Assembly (NCBI GenBank): GCA_009926195.1
Contig: RFPK01000046.1
Coordinates: 1-10,689 of the forward strand
From: Synechococcaceae bacterium WB4_1_0192
Lineage (GTDB): Bacteria > Cyanobacteriota > Cyanobacteriia > PCC-6307 > Cyanobiaceae
Direction of reading: 5' to 3'
DNA: 10,689 nt
This document shows, piece after piece, positions 6,313 to 10,689 of this stretch (position 1 is the stretch's first letter; each line of letters opens with the position of its first letter). The translations under genes and the position numbers were made by a program. Under the pieces are notes generated by a model. It worked only from the letters and a program-made list of their open reading frames with translations. It was not told the origin of the DNA and did no database searches.

Positions 6313-6651
6313 CCATGCAGAACCTCGCCGTGGTCGACCGCTGCGCGAACGACTGGATCCCCGCCCCGATAGCGAATCTCCACCTCCTCCGGCCGGCGCA
6401 CCAGCAGATCGAGGGGGAAAGGCGCCAGGCAGTGCTGGCGCATGTCCCGGATCATGGCCAGGTGGCGCCCCTCGAAGGGCATCACCACCAGGATGTCGGC
6501 ATCGGAGTCCCAGTGCCCCTCACCACGGGCCAGGGATACCGAAGAGGATCACCTTCTCAGGTGCGTACTGCTCCACCAACTGCTGGGTGAACGCCAGTAG
6601 CGCGTCGCGGGTGACCAGTGGGGCAGCGGTGGTTGTCATCGCCTTCATCAT
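6309..6651 (-). pseudogene. MNT-type nucleotidyltransferase antitoxin gene, frameshifted
   Basis: Reading from ATG at 6651 (or 6648, or 6639) gives a small nucleotidyltransferase that breaks in the conserved motif. The frame runs EKVILFG, then shifts at about 6537, where one extra base follows the Gly codon. After that base the downstream frame continues as SLARGEGHWDSDAD and remains open to TGA at 6309-6311, ending EVLHG. Restored, the product is about 113 residues with G-S and D-x-D metal-binding motifs (DSDAD), typical of minimal nucleotidyltransferases. As read, translation stops in the TGA at 6490-6492 soon after the shift. In HEPN/MNT systems the MNT protein neutralises the HEPN RNase by AMPylating it. 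Because the partner gene is also ruined, real decay is more likely than a sequencing error. The frame stays open upstream to 6798, but that extension has no family resemblance. Confidence 0.85.
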
Positions 6652-6721
6652 CGCGCCGCTCACCCCTTGCCGCAGTCGCTGACCATCGCTTTTGCTGGGG
6701 AGCTGATCCAGTCTGCTCGCC

Positions 6722-7189
6722 TTGACGGACGACCCCACCACCACAGCTCTGGAGACACTGGATGCCGGCGTGATTGCCTGCAAGGGCATCCGCTCCACCA
6801 GTGAGTTCCCCAGGGATCTCGCCGGGCTGAGCGCTGAGCAGATCGCGCACCACTACGGCGCGATGCGCAACAGCCATGCCTCCCTGGTGCGCGCCCGCGG
6901 GCAGCTGCAGCGCCGCTCGCGCGAGCTGCGGGAAGCCCGCGACAGCTTCCTCGCTCGCCTGCACGGCTATGAACAGCGCCTGGCCGTGATCGGTCAGGAG
7001 AAGGCCGAGGCCCTGGCCATCGCCCAGGAGCTGCACCGCGAGCTGGAGGCGTTCGAAACCAGGCAGGCTCAACTTGATCGCGTCCTCACCGATCTCGAGG
7101 ACGCCAAGGAGCAAGCCGGCTTCTGGAGCATCCTGCGCATCACCGAACTGATCGACAGGATGCGCACCCTGCTGCGCGGCGGTCACTGA
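6722..7189 (+). CDS. Hypothetical coiled-coil protein
   Basis: A 155-residue protein that I do not recognise. Residues about 35-140 are charged and helical, rich in Arg, Glu, Gln and Leu (QLQRRSRELREARDSF; EKAEALAIAQELHRELEAF), consistent with a long coiled coil. A more hydrophobic end follows (FWSILRITELIDRMRTLLR). There is no signal peptide and no catalytic motif. The longest frame starts at TTG 6722; the start is uncertain because no good Shine-Dalgarno stands before it. Inner candidates are GTG in the DAGV segment and the ATG of MRNSHA. It diverges from the broken MNT gene, with about 70 nt between, and is followed after 4 nt by a second coiled-coil gene, so the two are probably one operon. 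It could be structural or an adaptor; no function can be assigned. Confidence 0.7.
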   Translation: MTDDPTTTALETLDAGVIACKGIRSTSEFPRDLAGLSAEQIAHHYGAMRNSHASLVRARGQLQRRSRELREARDSFLARLHGYEQRLAVIGQEKAEALAIAQELHRELEAFETRQAQLDRVLTDLEDAKEQAGFWSILRITELIDRMRTLLRGGH

Positions 7190-7193
7190 ACCG

Positions 7194-7691
7194 ATGGCAG
7201 AGCTCAGTGATCGCTTTGCCGAGCTGATGGCTCGCATGGCCCGAACCGACGCCGATCTGTTTCGCACCCTCGGCGAGCAGAACGCTTCGGTGCGAGAGCT
7301 GGTGGATGCGCTCACCCCCACCGCTGCTGACCCATGCCCTGAGTCAGCTCCCCAGTCCGCAGCGGCGGCTCTTGGGCCTGCCTCGCTGCTGCCGTTGCCG
7401 GACTGCAGCCTGCCAGCGCTCAAGGCTCGTTTCCCCCGCGCCGCCGATGCGCAGGCCTGGGCCGAGCAACGGCTCGGCCCGGCCCCGAAGAAAGCCACCT
7501 GGGCGGTGCTGGTGCAGACCTTCCAATCCGGCGCCTGGCCCGTATCGGCTCCGAAGGCCCCGCCCCGAGCCACCGCGCTCACCGTCGCCCAGCTGGATCA
7601 ACGCCTGGAGGCCATGGAGCAGCGCCTCAACCAGCGCCTCAGCCGGCTGGAGGAGCTGCTGGCCCGCGTTCTTGGGAGCGCTCAGGGTTGA
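7194..7691 (+). CDS. Hypothetical protein with N- and C-terminal helices
   Basis: A 165-residue protein of no family I can name. Residues 1-40 are helical (LSDRFAELMARMARTDADLF). About 42-65 is an Ala/Pro/Ser-rich linker. About 70-110 looks like a small compact domain (CSLPALKARFPRAADAQAW, ending TWAVLVQTF). Another Pro/Ala linker follows. About 130-160 is a short coiled coil with heptad leucines (LDQRLEAMEQRLNQRLSRL). ATG at 7194 lies 4 nt after the stop of the previous gene, which implies co-transcription and perhaps a shared complex. It ends just before a strong hairpin that separates it from the convergent vapBC pair. No catalytic motif or membrane segment is seen. Confidence 0.72.
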   Translation: MAELSDRFAELMARMARTDADLFRTLGEQNASVRELVDALTPTAADPCPESAPQSAAAALGPASLLPLPDCSLPALKARFPRAADAQAWAEQRLGPAPKKATWAVLVQTFQSGAWPVSAPKAPPRATALTVAQLDQRLEAMEQRLNQRLSRLEELLARVLGSAQG

Positions 7692-7699
7692 GGGGCGTT

Positions 7700-7717
7700 C
7701 AGCTGCTCCAGCAGCTG
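7700..7717. terminator. Hairpin between convergent genes, probable bidirectional terminator
   Basis: CAGCTGCT, CC, AGCAGCTG is a perfect 8-bp inverted repeat (or 7 bp with a TCCA loop). It fills the 27-nt gap between the stop of the second coiled-coil gene (7691) and the stop of vapC (7719). Position and stability suit a terminator serving both strands. A proper T-run is missing on either side, so termination may be weak or depend on other factors. Confidence 0.5.
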
Positions 7718-7718
7718 T

Positions 7719-8126
7719 TCAGTCGGCCCAGTTCACCAGCTGGAGCCCATCGATGCGGGCGAATTCGCTCACGTTGTGGCTCACCACAGTGGCGCTGATA
7801 GCCAGGGCGTGACAGGCAATCCAGAGGTCGTTGGCACCGATCGGTGTGCCCCGCCGTTTCAAGGTGGTGGCCTGAATGGCGTAGTGATGGCAGATCTCAG
7901 GTCCCTGTGGGTAAAGAACCGGTACCAGGCGTCTCAGGGCGTCCAGCTGCAGCAGGGTGGCCTCACGCCGTTGGCTGCCCTCGGCGCCACGCAGCAGCTC
8001 CGCCCAGGTGATGAACGACATGGCGATGCTGTCGTCGTCGGGGAGGGCGTCGATGCGTTCGGCAACCTGAGGCGGACGGTTCTTGATGAGATAGATGAGG
8101 ATGTTCGTATCCAGCAGGTAGATCAC
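7719..8126 (-). CDS. vapC: VapC-type PIN-domain ribonuclease toxin
   Basis: A 135-residue PIN-domain toxin that cleaves RNA in the cytosol until bound by its VapB partner. Metal-binding acidic residues stand where the family has them: D6 (LLDTN), E43 (TWAELLRG), D100 (GANDLWIA) and E121 (SHNVSEFARI). The C-terminal LQLVNW is typical of VapC. The length is standard and the active site complete, so it should be functional. The start is GTG at 8126-8124, overlapping the vapB stop as GTGA, the usual antitoxin-first coupling. VapC enzymes cut tRNA or rRNA; the target here cannot be read from sequence. Confidence 0.93.
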   Translation of the reverse strand: MIYLLDTNILIYLIKNRPPQVAERIDALPDDDSIAMSFITWAELLRGAEGSQRREATLLQLDALRRLVPVLYPQGPEICHHYAIQATTLKRRGTPIGANDLWIACHALAISATVVSHNVSEFARIDGLQLVNWAD

Positions 8127-8416
8127 AGCGCTTCCCGTTCCTGATCTGCTTCCGTGTTAATCCGGTGTCGCTCCAGTGCTGCCAGGAAGTCAGGTTCAAA
8201 GCCTGCGAGTGCGTCGATCAGGGCTTGTCCCCGCTGGCTTGGGCAGGGGTGGATGATCAGATCTCCATCTGGTGTGCGGCTGATCTGCACGCGATCCGTT
8301 CCAAGGCGAAACTCGGCCGGGATGCGAACGGCCTGGCTGTTGCCGTTCATGAAAACGCGACTGGGCAGAACCTCCACAAGACCAATCCCGGCGTGTGTAC
8401 ACGCTAGTGCATACAT
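8123..8416 (-). CDS. vapB: VapB-type antitoxin with AbrB-like DNA-binding domain
   Basis: The antitoxin partner of the downstream VapC. The AbrB/SpoVT-like swapped-hairpin fold is recognisable in SRVFMNGNSQAVRIPAEFRL, followed by GDLIIHP. The acidic/aromatic tail (GFEPDFLAALERHR) would wrap the toxin. The longest frame starts at ATG 8416 and gives 97 residues, about 15 more than usual at the N-terminus. GTG at 8377 would give MEVLPSRVFMNG, closer to family length. The ATG at 8350 would cut the first beta strand. None of the three starts has a well-placed Shine-Dalgarno: GGAGG at 8371-8375 is too far from 8350, and GGAGGAG at 8434-8440 is 17 nt from 8416. The frame begins 24 nt after the selO stop, so read-through from selO is possible. 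Confidence 0.88.
   Translation of the reverse strand: MYALACTHAGIGLVEVLPSRVFMNGNSQAVRIPAEFRLGTDRVQISRTPDGDLIIHPCPSQRGQALIDALAGFEPDFLAALERHRINTEADQEREAL
8395..8402. promoter_or_regulatory. Possible VapBC operator palindrome
   Basis: GTGTACAC is a perfect 8-bp palindrome, flanked by GC on each side and by a TGTATGCAC segment on the minus strand 5 nt away. If vapB starts at GTG 8377 it lies 18 nt upstream, where the VapBC complex usually represses its own promoter. If ATG 8416 is the start it would be inside the gene. Position is the only support. Confidence 0.3.
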
Positions 8417-8440
8417 GCCGGCCTGGCGGATCGCTCCTCC

Positions 8441-10183
8441 TCAGGATGAACAGCTGTAGTGCGAGATGCCGCCGGCGTTGAAGAACTCCAGCGGTTTGCG
8501 CTGGCTGAGCTGGGAGGCCACCGGTGTGGCCGGATCCCCGTAGGGCTGGCTGAAGGCCTGCTGCAGGTCCTGCACCAGGCTGGGGTCGCCCTGGGCGGCC
8601 CGTTCGTAGGCCGGGGCGATCAGCCATTCGCGCCAGGTGATCGCCGGGTTCGCGGCCCGCAGCGCCCGGGCGGTGGCCTCTGGATCAGCGCTGCTGCCGA
8701 TCGCCCCATGCCAGCGCTGCAGCCACTGCAGCCACTTCTGATCCAGCGCCTCGCTGCCGGGTGCGTAGAAGCTCTCCTGCAGGGCTTCCGCCTGCGTGGG
8801 CAGGTCCGACAGCCGCCGGAACAGCAGCGTGTAGTCCGCCTGGCTCTGCCGCATCAGCTGCAGCAGCTCGCTCACCAGGTCCGCGTCGTAGCGGCTCAGG
8901 CCGAGCTTGCGGCACCACATCGCTTCCAGCGCCTGCGTCATCACCGCCGCGAAGTCCTCGCGGATGCGATCGAGGTGGGCCAGGGCGTCGGGGGCGTCCG
9001 CCAGCAGCGGCCGCAGCGAGCGCCAGAACATCTCGTAGTTGGCTTCCGCCGCCTGCGGTTGGTTGAAGAATGCGAAGTGGTCGCCGCCGCCGGTCCACGG
9101 TTGGAAGCGGGGATCAAACAGCTCGCAGAAACCGAAGGGGCCGTAATCGAGCGTGTTGCCGCCGGCGGCGCAGTTGTCGCTGTTGAAATTGCCCTGGCAG
9201 TAGCCCACCCGCAGCCAGTTCGCCACCAGCGCCGTGAGCCGCCCGCGGAACAGCTCGGCCAGCTGCAGCACCTGCTCGTTGAACGTCAGGGCTGGATCGA
9301 TCTCGCTGCGGTAGTTGCGCTCGATCAGGTGCGCCACGATCAGCCGCAGCTCATTGAGCGCCTGCGGGTGCGCGCCGCGGCGGGCGCGGCGGGCGAACAG
9401 CTCCAGCTGGCCCACCCGCAGGAACGAGGGCGCCACCCGCGTGGTGATCGCCGCCGGGTTGTCCACCAGCACGTCCGGATCAAACGAGCGGGAGTTCGCC
9501 GCATACCAGGGCCGGCGCACCCGCTCCACCACTGACATCAGCAGCGTCAGCGAGCGGGATGTGGGCACCCCCAGGGCGTGCATGAACTCCTGGGCCAGGA
9601 ATTCACGCACGCTCGAGCGCAGCACGGCGCGGCCGTCGGCGCCGCGGCAGTAGGGCGTCGGCCCGCCGCCCTTGAGCTGCAGCTCCCAGCGCCGGCCCTC
9701 GAACACCCCCTCGAACACCGAGATCGCCCGGCCATCGCCATAGCCGTTGCCGGTGCCGAACGGACACTGCTGGATGTATTCGCTGCCGTAGATCGACAGG
9801 GCGTAGCCCGTGGCCCAGCCGTAGGGCTGCATCGGCGCCTGCGCCACGCTGATGTCGCCCGAGAACAGACGCTGAAACTGCGGATCAGCCGCCAGCGCCT
9901 CGCTCAGCCCCAGTTCGTTGAACAGCGCCGGGCTGAACGCCACCAGCTGCGGTTCCGGCAGCGGTGTGGGCCGCACCGGCACGTAATGGCCCGAAAACAC
10001 CTGGCGCGGCTGGTGATCGCAGCCATCGGCCGTGGCCTGCGGATCGCTGCGCAGTGCCTCCAGCAGTGAATAGTCGGCCCGCTGCGCGAACGCCGCGAAG
10101 CTGCTGGTTTCCGGCCTGGTTGGTGTTGCGGCTGGCGCTGGGGATGGCACGGCGGATCGCCCTGACGCGGAGCGCACCATCAT
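8441..10183 (-). CDS. selO: Protein adenylyltransferase SelO (YdiU/UPF0061 family)
   Basis: A 580-residue pseudokinase-fold enzyme that transfers AMP from ATP to Ser/Thr/Tyr of target proteins. The conserved core is clear: QVFSGHYVPVRP, SIYGSEYIQQCPFGTGNGYGDGRA, and LQLKGGGPTPYCRGADGRAV with K171. The catalytic segment NSDN (334-337) is followed by DYGPFGF (346 on). By alignment with characterised SelO, D336 is the base and N337 and D346 bind the metal. The protein ends in CSS with C578 third from last, the position taken by selenocysteine in animal SelO and by the redox cysteine in E. coli. The E. coli FIC segment that holds the partner cysteine has no cysteine here (RFQPWTGGGDHF). A low-complexity Ala/Pro/Ser stretch precedes the domain. 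ATG 10183 overlaps the lipA stop as ATGA, so the two are probably translated together. Confidence 0.94.
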   Translation of the reverse strand: MMVRSASGRSAVPSPAPAATPTRPETSSFAAFAQRADYSLLEALRSDPQATADGCDHQPRQVFSGHYVPVRPTPLPEPQLVAFSPALFNELGLSEALAADPQFQRLFSGDISVAQAPMQPYGWATGYALSIYGSEYIQQCPFGTGNGYGDGRAISVFEGVFEGRRWELQLKGGGPTPYCRGADGRAVLRSSVREFLAQEFMHALGVPTSRSLTLLMSVVERVRRPWYAANSRSFDPDVLVDNPAAITTRVAPSFLRVGQLELFARRARRGAHPQALNELRLIVAHLIERNYRSEIDPALTFNEQVLQLAELFRGRLTALVANWLRVGYCQGNFNSDNCAAGGNTLDYGPFGFCELFDPRFQPWTGGGDHFAFFNQPQAAEANYEMFWRSLRPLLADAPDALAHLDRIREDFAAVMTQALEAMWCRKLGLSRYDADLVSELLQLMRQSQADYTLLFRRLSDLPTQAEALQESFYAPGSEALDQKWLQWLQRWHGAIGSSADPEATARALRAANPAITWREWLIAPAYERAAQGDPSLVQDLQQAFSQPYGDPATPVASQLSQRKPLEFFNAGGISHYSCSS

Positions 10184-10689
10184 GGCGAGGCTTCCGCGTG
10201 GTAGCTGCTGCGCACCAGCGGCCCCGAGCGCACGGCCGCGAAGCCCAGCTCGCGGGCGATGGCGCCCAGCTCCTCGAATTCGGCCGGGCTCCAGTAGCGC
10301 TGCACCGGGATGTGCGCCAGGGAGGGGCGCAGGTACTGCCCCAGGGTGAGGCGCTGGCAGTCCACGGCGCGCAGGTCGCGCAGGGTCTGCACCACCTCAT
10401 CCCTGGTTTCACCCAGCCCGAGCATCAGGCCGCTCTTGGTGGGGATCTGCGGCGCCAGCTGCCGCGCCGCCGCCAGCAGCCCCAGGGAGCGGCGGTAGGT
10501 GGCGCCGCGGCGCACCTCCCCCTGCAGCCGCTCCACCGTTTCCAGGTTGTGGTTGAAGCACACCGGCGCGGCCGCCAGCACCGTCGCCAGCCGCTGCCGC
10601 TGGGCGGCGACCGCCTGCTGTTCCTCGCGCAGGCCGCCCCAGAAGTCCGGCGTCAGCACCTCGATCGCCACCGCCGGTGTACGGGCCCG
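10180..10689 (-). CDS. lipA: Lipoyl synthase, C-terminal part (runs off the window)
   Basis: The frame is open to the right edge, giving about 169 residues of the radical-SAM enzyme that inserts two sulfurs into octanoyl groups on lipoyl domains. Visible family segments are VLTPDFWG, NHNLETVERLQGEVR, TYRRSLGLL, PTKSGLMLGLGET, LTLGQYLRPSLAHIPVQRYW and the terminal SGPLVRSSYHAE. The last holds the RSSY serine that ligates the auxiliary cluster. The CxxxCxxC radical-SAM motif and the N-terminal cluster cysteines lie outside the window. A GTG at 10671 is an internal valine, not a start. The stop overlaps the selO start. Sequence and length of the visible part look normal. Confidence 0.94.
   Translation of the reverse strand, partial: RARTPAVAIEVLTPDFWGGLREEQQAVAAQRQRLATVLAAAPVCFNHNLETVERLQGEVRRGATYRRSLGLLAAARQLAPQIPTKSGLMLGLGETRDEVVQTLRDLRAVDCQRLTLGQYLRPSLAHIPVQRYWSPAEFEELGAIARELGFAAVRSGPLVRSSYHAEASP

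Noticed and set aside
6652..6798. Upstream extension of the MNT frame to 6798
   Set aside because: The added residues resemble no nucleotidyltransferase and overlap the divergent coiled-coil gene; the double ATG at 6651/6648 fits family length.
1..10689. CRISPR arrays, tRNA or rRNA genes, riboswitches
   Set aside because: No regularly spaced repeats, tRNA cloverleaf arms with a CCA-type end, or rRNA segments were seen on either strand; riboswitches were judged by eye only.

Overview
The window is GC-rich and gene-dense, with short intergenic gaps, several 4-nt start/stop overlaps and GTG/TTG starts. Protein style and gene content (lipA next to a long-form SelO, small TA pairs, a clan AA protease) suggest a picocyanobacterium of the Cyanobium/Synechococcus type. 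This is an inference from composition and family resemblance; no marker gene settles it.

Layout. (1) About 12-2443, possibly to 2574: a mobile element on the minus strand with a tyrosine recombinase and a HUH/Y2 IS91-family transposase, overlapping as GTGA. Candidate terminal inverted repeats lie near 12-38 and 2401-2443, and the TTATGCGGA motif occurs three times on the recombinase side (2435-2574). (2) 2629-5793, plus: a 1054-residue PLD nuclease - superfamily 2 helicase - DUF3427 protein with the architecture of SauUSI-type type IV (modified-DNA) restriction enzymes. (3) 5812-6651, minus: a small retropepsin-like (clan AA) aspartic protease gene, then the remains of an MNT/HEPN toxin-antitoxin pair. 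The MNT antitoxin has a +1 frameshift in its GS motif and the HEPN toxin is reduced to 36 codons. (4) 6722-7691, plus: two adjacent genes for unrecognised coiled-coil proteins, ending at a strong hairpin between convergent genes. (5) 7719-8416, minus: a vapBC toxin-antitoxin pair overlapping as GTGA. (6) 8441-10689, minus: selO (protein adenylyltransferase), overlapping by ATGA with the 3' part of lipA (lipoyl synthase), which runs off the right edge.

How it fits together. The right end (lipA-selO) looks like core metabolism and redox control. The left 8.4 kb looks like an accessory region combining a recombinase/transposase element, a candidate modification-dependent restriction enzyme, one working TA module and one dead TA module. 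This resembles a small defence/mobility island inserted beside a core operon. The least explained parts are the TTATGCGGA repeats at the junction between the mobile element and the restriction gene, and the two coiled-coil genes.
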